From positions 1,302,001 through 1,366,000 of the forward strand of contig CAVWXT010000005.1 in NCBI GenBank assembly GCA_963759115.1: a DNA stretch of 64,000 nucleotides, given 5' to 3'. Shown here one piece after another: positions 48,336 to 56,729 of this stretch. A program made the translations under genes and the position numbers. The notes below the pieces were generated by a model. That model was not told where the DNA came from. It ran no database searches and worked only from the letters and a program-made list of their open reading frames with translations. Positions within the stretch are counted from its first letter, which is position 1; each line of letters begins with the position of its first letter. This DNA comes from CAVWXT01 sp963759115 (GTDB lineage Bacteria > Planctomycetota > Planctomycetia > Pirellulales > Thermoguttaceae).

Positions 48336-50130
48336 CAGCGACAATCGGCGCCCGGAGCCGCTGGCGCAGCTGTTCGAGCTGCTCCCACAGCACGCTGCGG
48401 AAACCGCTTGCCGAACTGCTGGAAGAAGCCGGCGACGTCGTCGGTCTCCTCGTACCAGTCGGTCGCGGTTGACGGCGAACAGCTTGTCCAGCGCCTCCCG
48501 CGAGATGTCCAGGCCGGTCAGGTCGAGGCTGTCGGGCGTGGGCACGTAGCCGATGGGCGTCTTCACGGCGTCGGCCTCGCCGCGGCAGCGGTCGAGAATC
48601 CACTCGATCACCCGCAGGTTCTCGCCGTAGCCCGGCCAGAGGAACTTGCCGTTCTCGTCGGTGCGGAACCAGTTGACGTGGAAGATCTTGGGCGGGTTGG
48701 CCATCCGCTGGCCCATGTCCAGCCAGTGCTCGAAGTAGTCGCCCATGTGGTAGCCGCAGAAGGGCAGCATGGCCATCGGGTCGCGGCGGACCTCGCCGAG
48801 CTTGCCGAACTGGGCGGCCGTCCGCTCCGAGGCCATCGTGGCCCCGACGAACACGCCGTGCTCCCAGTCGAACGCCTCGTAGACCAGCGGGGCCAGCTGG
48901 GCCCGGCGGCCGCCGAAGATGATCGCCGAGATCGGCACGCCGTGGTGGTGCTCGGTGCGGAACGAGTGCGAGGGGCACTGCGTCAGCGGCGCGGTGAAGC
49001 GGCTGTTGGGATGCGCGCCGAGCGACCGGCTTGCCCTTCTCGTCCTTCATGCCCGGCTTCCAGGGGCGGCCCTGCCAGTCCCAGCCTTCGGCGGGCGGCT
49101 CGCCCTCGCCCCCTTCCCACCACACCGTGCCGTCCTTGGCCAGCACGACGTTCGTGTAGATCGTGTTGCGGCTGATGGTCTTCATCATGTTCGGGATTGG
49201 TCTTGGAGTTGGTGCCCGGCGCGACGCCGAAGAAGCCGGTCTCGGGGTTGATCGCCCACAGCCGGCCGTCGGTGTCGATCCGCATCCAGGCGATGTCGTC
49301 GCCGACGGTCCAGATGCGGTAGCCTTTGACCTTGCAGCCCTTCGGGCGGGACCATCATGGCCAGGTTGGTCTTGCCGCAGGCGCTGGGGAAGGCGGCGGC
49401 GATGTACTCGACGCGGCCCTCGGGGTTCTCGACGCCCATGATCAGCATGTGCTCGGCCAGCCAGCCCTCGCTGCTTGCCGAGGTAGCTGGCGATCCGCAG
49501 GGCGAGGCACTTCTTGCCCAACAGCACGTTGCCGCCGTAGCCGGAGCCGACGCTCCAGATGGTGTTGTCCTCGGGGAAGTGCAGGATCAGCCGGCGCTTG
49601 ATGTCCAGGTCGGCCTTGCCGTGCAGGCACTTGGTGAACTCGCCGCCGGCGCCGAGCTGCTTCGAGCACCGGCGGCGCCGACGTGGGTCATGATCCGCAT
49701 GTTCAGCACGACGTAGATGCTGTCGGTCAGCTCGACGCCGATCTTGCTGAAGGGCGAGCCGACCGGCCCCATCGAGAAGGGGATGACGTACATCGTGCGG
49801 CCCTTCATCGAGCCGGCGAAGATCTCGCCCGCCCGGCGGTAGCCCTCCTCGGGCGACATCCAGTTGTTCGTCGGGCCGGCGTCCTCGCGCAGCGTGGTGC
49901 AGATGTAGGTCAGGTCCTCGGTGCGGGCCACGTCGTTGATGGCCGTGCGGTGGTAGAGGCAGCCGGGCAGCTTCTCCTGGTTCAGCAGCGATCACCTCGC
50001 CGGTGGCGACGGCCTCCTGCGTCAGCCGTTCCTTCTCCTCTTCCGAGCCGTCGATCCACACGATCTGGTCCGGCTCGCACAGGCGAGCCATTTCCTCGAC
50101 CCATTCCTGAAGTTTGCGGTGCTGGTTCAC
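48332..50130 (-). CDS. pckG: Phosphoenolpyruvate carboxykinase (GTP), frameshifted
   Basis: The start MNQHRKLQEWVEEMARLCEP and DQIVWIDGSEEEKERLTQEA at 50130 are typical. Joined frames give IFAGSMKGRTMYVIPFSMGP, SKIGVELTDSIYVVLNM, AFPSACGKTNLAMMVPP (kinase motif with the catalytic Cys), NPETGFFGVAPGTNSKTNPN, FGGRRAQLAPLVYEAFDWEH and IFHVNWFRTDENGKFLWPGY. About 599 codons matches the GTP-dependent family. At least nine slips occur (about 49985, 49670, 49475, 49350, 49190, 49020, 48465, 48405 and 48345). It converts oxaloacetate to phosphoenolpyruvate with GTP in gluconeogenesis. Confidence 0.88.
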
Positions 50131-50262
50131 TGGCCTGACAAAGCCTCCTGTAGTGATGTTCGCGCGTTTCGGCGGGCGGCCGGCTGATGGCCGGTTTCAA
50201 GCGCAATCGTTAAGTATTGCTACAACGGGGGGAAATTACAAGGCCTTGCCAGGTCCCCCGCA

Positions 50263-50532
50263 ATGTGTATCATGCCGCCTATGGCAAAGCCCCTGGAAAG
50301 CCCCGTCCAAGACGTCACGTCGTTCCTGGAATGCCTGCGGCTCGACACGCTCTGGTCGCGGAATGGCCCGGCGAACTGGCTCATCCTGTTCGTCGCGATC
50401 TGCGCCGGATACGCCCCCGCAGCCGATCCCGCCTATGCGGCCCACGCCGAACGGGTCAACCTGCGGATCGTCGAGGAGTTGCAGAAGGCCGGTATTGAAC
50501 TGGGAGGACCGATGCTAAACGGAGAACGATGA
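50263..50532 (+). CDS. Small protein, possibly a C-terminal fragment of an S1/P1 nuclease
   Basis: An 89-residue frame; starts at 50263, 50272 or 50281 are all possible. The C-terminal part DPAYAAHAERVNLRIVEELQ, then KAGIELGGPMLNGER, looks like the end of S1/P1-type nucleases, where a final helix precedes a Leu-Asn pair. The N-terminal half does not match. No zinc ligands are present, so it would be inactive as a nuclease. It could equally be a small unrelated gene. Confidence 0.35.
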   Translation: MCIMPPMAKPLESPVQDVTSFLECLRLDTLWSRNGPANWLILFVAICAGYAPAADPAYAAHAERVNLRIVEELQKAGIELGGPMLNGER

Positions 50533-50736
50533 ACCGGCCGTTGAAAAAATTGCTGGCGCACAGTGGGAAAAGTGTGAATCAACATTACCCCGATCGTGTC
50601 ATCGCTCTTCACCCAATGGATGTGCTTTCGCGCTGCCCGACGCAAATCTCGTATTGACTCGCAAGAACCGCCTGTGCTAGGTTTCCGAGTATATGCGGTT
50701 ATTTCCGAGGGATGCTCGCTGCACGGAGGGAGAGCC

Positions 50737-51009
50737 ATGTCATCGGGTGTCAGAAGCGACGTTTGGGTAGATGTTGATGCTAGCAACTTTGCTTTCCGGA
50801 TTGGTCAGTGGGCGGAGCAGTTGCTGCTGGATCGCAGTGTTCGCCTTGCCACTGAATCCGGCTCCCCGGTAGTCACTGTGGAGCACGTCGAATCGTGCCT
50901 CGATCACGCGTTATTTGATGAACTGCTTGAACGGGTGAGGGAAAATCCTCATGAGCGAACCGCAGTTGCCGGGGGAGTCTGTGATCGAGACCCGCGGGAA
51001 GCCGCTTGA
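50737..51009 (+). CDS. Unrecognised 90-residue protein
   Basis: It starts at the ATG at 50737 after GGAGGGAGAG, a good ribosome site. The core FRIGQWAEQLLLDRSVRLAT and VVTVEHVESCLDHALFDELL forms two or three amphipathic helices, a size and pattern loosely reminiscent of a histone fold; this is only an impression. Its last 59 bases overlap the next gene in another frame. Together with the two genes downstream it makes a compact rightward cluster of unknown purpose. Confidence 0.5.
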   Translation: MSSGVRSDVWVDVDASNFAFRIGQWAEQLLLDRSVRLATESGSPVVTVEHVESCLDHALFDELLERVRENPHERTAVAGGVCDRDPREAA

Positions 51010-51523
51010 TCGCGCGGCCAGAGAAGCATTACCCGAAGTTGTTTCGCATTTGCGCAGCATGTTGGTCGCCAAGGCCAACTGGCTTTCGAACACGGACCAT
51101 ATTGCGGATGCCGATCTCTACGCTGCGCTCGAGCAACTGACTGGCATACACAGGGGTTCGCTCGAAATTGCCGATTCGCAGGCGGTCATTTCGCAGGCAT
51201 TGCGCGAAAATCAAGTTATCGAATGGGTATCCTACGGAATGGCCATCGTGCTTTTCCTATTTGGGTTGGTCCTTCTTGGCGTTGGAGTCGTCAATGGCGA
51301 TGTTGCCACACGGATGGGGGCTTTTTTGGGCGGCTCGATTGTGGAATTATTGATCCTCATCCCTTTTCGCTTTGCGATCAACTCGCGCCGACACAACATC
51401 GCACTTCGTATGCTCGGACTGATTCTCAACCGCGTGGACGATCCCAAGAAAGTGGCCTCGCTTCTCAAGGACACGTTTCTTGCCGTCGTGCTCGGTGAAG
51501 CGCAGTTCAAAGGGGTGAAGTGA
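50951..51523 (+). CDS. Unrecognised protein with two membrane helices (TRADD-N-TM-like layout)
   Basis: A 190-residue protein. The N-terminal half is helical and soluble (LPEVVSHLRSMLVAKANWLS and EQLTGIHRGSLEIADSQAV). Two adjacent hydrophobic helices follow at about 98-117 and 125-143 (VSYGMAIVLFLFGLVLLGVG and MGAFLGGSIVELLILIPFRF), then a basic C-terminal helix region (LILNRVDDPKKVASLL). This order, a helix bundle followed by a tight membrane hairpin, recalls the TRADD-N-associated membrane modules of bacterial conflict proteins. The resemblance is in layout only. Confidence 0.5.
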   Translation: MSEPQLPGESVIETRGKPLDRAAREALPEVVSHLRSMLVAKANWLSNTDHIADADLYAALEQLTGIHRGSLEIADSQAVISQALRENQVIEWVSYGMAIVLFLFGLVLLGVGVVNGDVATRMGAFLGGSIVELLILIPFRFAINSRRHNIALRMLGLILNRVDDPKKVASLLKDTFLAVVLGEAQFKGVK

Positions 51524-51526
51524 CAC

Positions 51527-51727
51527 ATGCTCAACTGGCTGCGACGAATCGACAACGCGATCTTTTCCCCGCCCCACAAGTTCGAGACGATTCTCGCTTT
51601 CGTAGCGTTACAGTTGGGACTCGACTTTGAGGATGCGTCCCGCGGGCCTGCTGACCTCGACGCACCGTCGGAACGAATGCCGCCGCGGGCGCGACCAACA
51701 GAACAGAAAGGCAGTGAGTCCAGTTAA
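51527..51727 (+). CDS. Unrecognised 66-residue protein
   Basis: It begins 3 bases after the previous stop codon (MLNWLRRIDNAIFSPPHKFE). It has one moderately hydrophobic helix (TILAFVALQLGLDF) and a polar Pro/Arg/Glu-rich tail. Tight spacing suggests co-translation with the two-helix protein. No family is recognised. Confidence 0.45.
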   Translation: MLNWLRRIDNAIFSPPHKFETILAFVALQLGLDFEDASRGPADLDAPSERMPPRARPTEQKGSESS

Positions 51728-51873
51728 CCCCAGTAACAGCGCTGCTCATTGGACTTTCCCCTCTCTTCCCCTTTTTCTGCTCTCGAAAGCTCCGTCCATC
51801 TGCTGAAAGAGACGCCATGGCGGTCTATGCCATGCCCCTCGTGCCAAAGCAGAACCCAGACTCACTTTGCGTC

Positions 51874-52389
51874 ATGCCTGATCTCATCGCTCACCCCGCC
51901 GCACTGCCATTGGAGCAACTGCTCGCGCAGTGCGACGTGCAGTTCGTGCGGCGTTCCGGGCCGGGTGGGCAGCATCGCAATAAGGTCTCAACGGCCGTCG
52001 TCCTTCTGCACCGGCCGACGGGCGTCAAGGCCGAGGCCAACGAACGGCGCAGCCAGGCTGAAAACCGCACGGCGGCGATCTTGCGTCTGCGGGTCAACCT
52101 GGCCCTGGAAGTGCGAACGACTCGCGAGACGATGGACGCGCCGAGTCCGTTGTGGCGATCGCGTTGCGGGGGCGGACGCATTGCGGTCAGCCCAACGCAC
52201 GACGATTTTCCCACGCTGTTGGCCGAGGTGCTCGACGTGCTGGCCATCGGCCAGTTCGACCCCAAGTTGGCCGGCGACAGCCTGAATTGCACCGCCTCGC
52301 AACTCGTAAAGTTTCTGAAGAAAGAGCCGCGGGCGATCTTGCAGGTCAACGAAGCCCGATCGCGTCAGGGCCTTCATCCCTTGCGATAG
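51874..52389 (+). CDS. Release-factor-like GGQ protein (RF-1 domain)
   Basis: From the ATG at 51874 the product is 171 residues. CDVQFVRRSGPGGQHRNKVS carries the GGQ tripeptide that triggers peptidyl-tRNA hydrolysis, followed by HRPTGVKAEANERRSQAENR. No stop-codon recognition domain is present, as in ArfB and PrfH. Unlike ArfB, the C terminus (DDFPTLLAEVLDVLAIGQFD, then CTASQLVKFLKKEPRAILQV) is a longer helical domain rather than a short basic tail. It may rescue or edit stalled ribosomes. An upstream ATG at 51817 is also in frame. Confidence 0.8.
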   Translation: MPDLIAHPAALPLEQLLAQCDVQFVRRSGPGGQHRNKVSTAVVLLHRPTGVKAEANERRSQAENRTAAILRLRVNLALEVRTTRETMDAPSPLWRSRCGGGRIAVSPTHDDFPTLLAEVLDVLAIGQFDPKLAGDSLNCTASQLVKFLKKEPRAILQVNEARSRQGLHPLR

Positions 52390-52407
52390 CGGGCGGCACG
52401 GCAGACT

Positions 52408-52638
52408 CTACTTCCACCGGGCCATGCCGCAATTACCGCCGGGGCAGTTTGTTATGCCGCACGCTTCGCGGGCCGGACACGCCGGCTGGCCGCTCGCAGC
52501 CGTATGGGCCGCCGACACGCTCATGTGCCGCTCGATCCGGCTCGTGCCGCACGACGGACAGGTGGGCTGCTCCTGACCGCGCACCAACTCCTCGAACTCG
52601 CGGCCGCAATCCTTGCAGGCGTACTCATAAATTGGCAT
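52408..52638 (-). CDS. FmdB-family zinc-ribbon protein
   Basis: A 76-residue protein starting MPIYEYACKDCGREFEELVR, with Cys pairs CKDC and CPSC forming a zinc ribbon (PTCPSCGTSRIERHMSV). The C terminus adds a Cys-rich run (CPAREACGITNCPGGNCGMA). FmdB-like proteins are widespread putative regulators without proven function. The gene is followed by a short gap and the release-factor-like gene in the opposite direction. Confidence 0.88.
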   Translation of the reverse strand: MPIYEYACKDCGREFEELVRGQEQPTCPSCGTSRIERHMSVSAAHTAASGQPACPAREACGITNCPGGNCGMARWK

Positions 52639-52655
52639 GGTTGTGATTCTCCGCA

Positions 52656-52898
52656 TTACTGAGAAGCTAGCAGGCTCTCGACCGAGATGTCTTCGTCAAT
52701 CGACTCCCAATGAATTCCGATTCCGCGTCCGATCAGTCGCCAGTTTCGGCGTTGTTCATCGCTGGCGTCGCGGAGCGAGGGGAACCACTCCAAAGGAACC
52801 ATCACCTCGCGCCCGTCCGCCAACGCGACGGAAAGTGAGTCGGCAGTGAAAGACACGGATGTGGCGAGGGGTTCGACCCTAATGCCCGAAACGCTCAT
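52656..52898 (-). CDS. DUF2442 protein
   Basis: The 80-residue protein holds VSFTADSLSVALADGREVMV, then PLEWFPSLRDASDEQRRNWR and GIGIHWESIDEDISVESLL, the standard DUF2442 pattern. The family is commonly paired with DUF4160, as here, where the two genes overlap by 20 bases. The pair is often listed as a toxin-antitoxin candidate; this is unproven. Confidence 0.9.
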   Translation of the reverse strand: MSVSGIRVEPLATSVSFTADSLSVALADGREVMVPLEWFPSLRDASDEQRRNWRLIGRGIGIHWESIDEDISVESLLASQ

Positions 52899-53118
52899 GC
52901 CATTTCTCCTCGAACAAGGCTTTGTTCTTCTCGACTAACGATCTAATTGCCCTCAGTTCCCGACTGAGAAAGCCCCGGTTTCGTGCCAGACGCACAGGAC
53001 GCAACCAATACTTCGCATAGTTTTCGGCCTTTTCGACGTGAATGTGCGCCGGCTCCGAACCCTCCCGGGTAAAGAAGAAAAAGCGATAACCAGATGCTCT
53101 CAGGATTGTCGGCACCAA
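52879..53118 (-). CDS. DUF4160 protein
   Basis: About 79 residues from a TTG (53118) or GTG (53115): VPTILRASGYRFFFFTREGS, then EPAHIHVEKAENYAKYWL, the DUF4160 signature with its EPAHIHV motif. A TATAAT on the minus strand (53122-53127) ends only a few bases before the start, so the message may be leaderless. It overlaps DUF2442 by 20 bases. This is the likely toxin-like partner of the pair. Confidence 0.85.
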   Translation of the reverse strand: MVPTILRASGYRFFFFTREGSEPAHIHVEKAENYAKYWLRPVRLARNRGFLSRELRAIRSLVEKNKALFEEKWHERFGH

Positions 53119-53202
53119 ACCATTATACGCCAGCCCCGCCGGCGTTAGAATAGCGGTGTTTCGAATACGCCTACCGAGCCATTCAACGGAGGACGTTCGA
53201 TC

Positions 53203-53907
53203 ATGGATCCAGTGGCTTTCAACCGCGAACAGTCGCGGCTTGTCGATCGACTGGCCGTTGAGGAGTACGGCTTTTGCGGGCTGGTGCTGATGGAGAACGC
53301 CGGCCGCGGCGTGGCCGACGTGCTTTGCGGGCTGGGCATCACCGGCCCCGTGGTCATCTGCTGCGGCAAGGGAAACAACGCGGGCGACGGCTTCGTCATC
53401 GCCCGGCATCTCGATCTCCGCGGACACCCGGTCTGCATGTTGCTGTGGGCCCAGCCGGAGGAATTGACGGGCGACGCCGCGGCCAACTACCGCATCCTCG
53501 CGAAAACCGACGTGCCGATCGAAGTGTTCGGGGCGGCGCACGATGCCGCGCGGCTGTCGAAGTTGCTGGAGGGCGCGGCGTGGATCGTTGACGGCCTGCT
53601 GGGCACGGGCGCGCGGGGCGAGCCCCGCCCGCCGTTGGACACCGTGATCGACCAGCTCAACGCGGCCGCCGCGCCGAAGTTGGCGGTAGACTTGCCCAGC
53701 GGGCTGGATTGCGACACCGGCCGGCCGGCGGCGCACACGATTCGCGCCGCCGAAACTTGCACGTTCGCAACCGCCAAGACAGGCTTCTTCGCGCCGGAGG
53801 CCGCACCCTACGTCGGCCGTCTGCACGTGCTGGATATCGGCGTGCCGCCGAAGCTCATTGAGCAGGTTGCCGCCGCGAGCGCAGGTACTCGACGACCATC
53901 GGCATGA
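53203..53907 (+). CDS. nnrE: NAD(P)H-hydrate epimerase (YjeF N-domain)
   Basis: The 234-residue protein has NREQSRLVDRLAVEEYGFCG, then LMENAGRGVADVL, VICCGKGNNAGDGFVIARHL (nucleotide-binding loop), DGLLGTGARGEPRPPLDTVI and AVDLPSGLDCDTGRP with the catalytic Asp. It interconverts the S and R forms of damaged hydrated NAD(P)H. The separate dehydratase domain is absent here. Its 3' end overlaps the dedA-like gene tail to tail by about 50 bases. Confidence 0.92.
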   Translation: MDPVAFNREQSRLVDRLAVEEYGFCGLVLMENAGRGVADVLCGLGITGPVVICCGKGNNAGDGFVIARHLDLRGHPVCMLLWAQPEELTGDAAANYRILAKTDVPIEVFGAAHDAARLSKLLEGAAWIVDGLLGTGARGEPRPPLDTVIDQLNAAAAPKLAVDLPSGLDCDTGRPAAHTIRAAETCTFATAKTGFFAPEAAPYVGRLHVLDIGVPPKLIEQVAAASAGTRRPSA

Positions 53908-54502
53908 CCGAGATCAGGACGATTGCCAGGATGATGAGCGAAAAGTGTTCCTTGACGAAGTCATTGTTGCCGAACACGTACCCGCTGCCGACGCACAATG
54001 CGACCCATGCCACGCCGCCCACTACGTTGTAGACAATGAACTTCGCATAGTTCATGATCCCGACGCCGGCGACGAACGGAGCAAAGGTGCGGACGATCGG
54101 CACGAACCGGGCAAGGATGATGGTCTTACCGCCGTATTTTTCGTAGAAGGCGTGGGTGCGATCGAGATGCTTCTTCTTCAGAAAGCGGATATTGCCACTA
54201 AACGCCCGCGGTCCAATCAAAGCCCCGATCCAATAGTTGACCGTATCGCCAAGAATCGCTGCGACACTCAAGACGATGAACAACCAAAGCGGATTAAGCG
54301 ATCCTATGCCGACAACGGCCCCGGCGGTGAACAACATCGAGTCGCCGGGCAAAATGGGCGTAACTACCAGGCCGGTCTCGCAGAACACGATCGCAAACAG
54401 GATGAGGTAGATTGTGTGTTCGTGCCCGGCAACGAAGAGGCTTAACTTGTCGGGGTCGACGAAGTTGGCGAGATAGTCTTGGATGGTCCAAAGCCAGTCC
54501 AT
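53855..54502 (-). CDS. DedA-family membrane protein
   Basis: From the ATG at 54502 the product is about 215 residues with five or six hydrophobic helices. Signatures: FCETGLVVTPILPGDSMLFT, then GDTVNYWIGALIGPR and GGKTIILARFVPIVRTFAPF with the family Arg residues. DedA proteins are proton-coupled lipid carriers or scramblases needed for undecaprenyl-phosphate recycling and membrane homeostasis. The longer reading frame upstream runs into the intron and is not coding. Confidence 0.9.
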   Translation of the reverse strand: MDWLWTIQDYLANFVDPDKLSLFVAGHEHTIYLILFAIVFCETGLVVTPILPGDSMLFTAGAVVGIGSLNPLWLFIVLSVAAILGDTVNYWIGALIGPRAFSGNIRFLKKKHLDRTHAFYEKYGGKTIILARFVPIVRTFAPFVAGVGIMNYAKFIVYNVVGGVAWVALCVGSGYVFGNNDFVKEHFSLIILAIVLISVMPMVVEYLRSRRQPAQ

Positions 54503-54597
54503 TCGATGATCCTTGTGTAGCTGGAGGAACAAATCGCCGCGGCCGGTGCATTCGGTCATTTGGACGCCGCGTTGTGTCCCGAAGGGACATTCGACAA

Positions 54598-56521
54598 ATA
54601 GAGGTAGGGAGGCCGCATTGGGTTGCGGCCCCCCTCCCTCCGAACCGGACTGGCGGATTTCCCGCATCCGGCTCTCCAGTTGATGGTGTTACCTCCGAAA
54701 GGGTTGAGCGAAACAGACATGGGCGGTTTGCAGGGAATACAGCCCTTGCTCGTCGAAGAAGCGATTGGGCCAACGCTGCTGGTCCCTTCCGCGGCCCCGT
54801 CCGCGCCGTTTCTGTCGCCGCCGCAACATGCTACGCAGCCGACCACGAATCCAGCCGTCCAGTTGGCGGAAAACCGACCCGCGACAATGGCGGAAGTAGA
54901 TGAACCAGCCGCGAAGTTGCCGCGTCAGTCGAGCACACGTGAAGGGCAGGTCATGCCCGTTCGTGCGCTTGGTCTTCGCGCGGACCGCCTCCTTGAGTTT
55001 CCGCAGGCTCTTTTGCCGCGGCACACGCAAGTCGCCGCGGAAGCGATAGCCCAGAAAATCGAAACCCTCGATGCGGGCGTCCACGATCTTGGTTTTGGTC
55101 GGATGCAGGGTCAACTCGTTTTCGTTGACCCAACGTTGCACCATCGCCAAGGCCGCTTCCGCCTCCTCGCGAGTCTTGCACAAGATCACGAAGTCGTCTG
55201 CATAACGGACCAGCGCGAAACCGGCGTCGTCCAGCACGTGGTCCAGCGGGTTGAGGTAGATGTTGGCCAGAAGGGGCGAGAGGACTGCTCCTTGGGGCGT
55301 GCCCGTTTCGGGCGTCCACTCCCGCAGGTTGTCCATCACGCCTTGCTCCAGGAACATCTCCACCAAACGCAACACCCGGCTGTCCGACACCTTCTCGCGC
55401 AGTCGCGTCATCAGCCGTGGCTTCGAGATCGTGTCAAAGTAGCTCTTGAGGTCCGCGTCCACCACGTAGACGCGACCAGCGCCGAGCAGTTCCTCGACCC
55501 GTTCCAGGGCGTGATGACACCCTCGTCCGTGTCGAAACCCGTAACTGGCTTGCGAAAACGTGGCGTCGAAGATCGGTTCCAGCACGTGCAACAGCGCGGT
55601 TTGCACCACGCGGTCACGCACGGTCGGAACCCCCAACGGCCGCTGCTCCTTGCTGCCCGGTTTCGGAATCCAGACTCGCCGCACGGCCTGCGGACGATAC
55701 GCATTGGTCCGCAGTGCCTCGTGCAGCCTGTCCAGTTCTTTCTGGCCATTGGCCTGAAAGCCCTCGACCGATTGATGGTCCACCCCCGCTGCTCCCCGGT
55801 TGCCGATCACATGGCTGCGGGCGGCAAACAGGTTCAGCGGCGCGTACACCTTGTCGATCAGCGTGTGCCATCTTCCTCCTCGCACTCCTTGTTCGAGTGT
55901 CGCCAACATGCGGTCCGTCCAGACACACGGGTTCGCCCAGTCGCGAATCGACGGAGGCTCTCCGGCGGGAGTAGCCGCGAACGGCACTGTCACCGGGGGA
56001 TGGTTTCTTTCCCGTGGCTCGGACATCACGCATCCATCTTCCTGCACCCCTTCGCTCCCCCGGCGTTACCCGGTTTCGTCGCTACTATGGGTGCTCTGAC
56101 TCCTGGACGGCCGGTTCTTCCTATCCTTATCAGGGACAATGAACTCCGTCCTGCTTCCTTCCAGGTCTCTCTCCTTACGACGTTTGACCTTCCGACCATT
56201 CCGTCCTCAACCACCGTGTTGCCATCTCCCCATCACGGCTTTCGCACGTTACCTCAGCCGGATGGGCCGCCGCGTCTATCCCCCGGGCAGATCTGGACGG
56301 ATCGGAGGGAACGCCGTCACGCGGTCGGAGGTTCGCCATTGGCTAGCAGGCTCCCCGACAGGCTTGGCCGAATCAGGTTCGTTATCCTACGGACTGGTCA
56401 TTCACCTCCGGTTGCTTCCCACCCCTCCTCGCGGAGACGCGGTTACTTTCGGTTACAGGTTTGTAACGCAAACCTGGTGGGGACTCGCACCCCACCGATC
56501 AAACGTTTTCAGAGACGCACT
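54598..56521 (-). mobile_element. Group II intron with reverse transcriptase
   Basis: On the minus strand it starts GTGCG at 56521 and ends CTAT at 54598, 1,924 bases. Domain V lies at 54642-54674 (GAGCCG...CGGTTC). The maturase reading frame occupies the domain IV position. The upstream exon ends in a stem-loop (CCCAGCAG-TGAA-CTGCTGGG) followed by CTA, the target type used by class C introns. The unoccupied version of this junction is the right arm of the same palindrome (56671-56700). Confidence 0.9.
54689..56047 (-). CDS. ltrA: Group II intron reverse transcriptase/maturase
   Basis: A 452-residue protein; starts at 56047 (GTG) or the ATG seven codons later. Reverse transcriptase blocks in order: RAAGVDHQSVEGF-like start, YRPQAVRRVWIPKPGSKEQR, ASYGFRHGRGCHHALERV, DLKSYFDTI, TPQGAVLSPLLANIYLNPLD and the catalytic VRYADDFVILCKTREEAEAA. 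Domain X follows (GFDFLGYRF...LTRQLRGWFIYFRHC). No HNH endonuclease is attached, as in class C enzymes. It is intact and could also serve the ORF-less intron at 10 kb. Confidence 0.93.
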   Translation of the reverse strand: MQEDGCVMSEPRERNHPPVTVPFAATPAGEPPSIRDWANPCVWTDRMLATLEQGVRGGRWHTLIDKVYAPLNLFAARSHVIGNRGAAGVDHQSVEGFQANGQKELDRLHEALRTNAYRPQAVRRVWIPKPGSKEQRPLGVPTVRDRVVQTALLHVLEPIFDATFSQASYGFRHGRGCHHALERVEELLGAGRVYVVDADLKSYFDTISKPRLMTRLREKVSDSRVLRLVEMFLEQGVMDNLREWTPETGTPQGAVLSPLLANIYLNPLDHVLDDAGFALVRYADDFVILCKTREEAEAALAMVQRWVNENELTLHPTKTKIVDARIEGFDFLGYRFRGDLRVPRQKSLRKLKEAVRAKTKRTNGHDLPFTCARLTRQLRGWFIYFRHCRGSVFRQLDGWIRGRLRSMLRRRQKRRGRGRGRDQQRWPNRFFDEQGLYSLQTAHVCFAQPFRR

Positions 56522-56720
56522 AGCCCAGCAGTTCACTGCTGGGACGAAGAGCAACCATCCTATCATGCAAGTCCCGTAGGGACGATAGAACTATGGCGCG
56601 TCGTCGGTACCAACCGTCCCTACGGGACGGACACGGGATCGGGCGTTCCTCGCTACCCAGCGATGAATCGCTGGGCTATTGTCAAACGACCCTTCGGGTC
56701 GAAACGCTGCGATCACCGTC
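56522..56720. repeat. Composite palindromic repeat, host of the second intron
   Basis: The left arm TAGCCCAGCAGTTCACTGCT begins at 56522 and the right arm AGCGATGAATCGCTGGGCTA ends at 56678. Inside, GTCCCGTAGGGAC faces GTCCCTACGGGAC. Beyond the right arm comes TTGTCAAACGACCCTTCGGG, the mirror of TTGTCGAATGTCCCTTCGGG found across the intron at 54597 and below. Confidence 0.75.
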
Positions 56721-56729
56721 TACTGCGAA

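Noticed and set aside
47520..50130. Long reading frames joining PEP carboxykinase to an aminotransferase as a fusion enzyme
   Set aside because: The join arises from frame slips; a stop codon at 48332 in the third frame overlaps a TTG start, the ordinary end and start of two genes.
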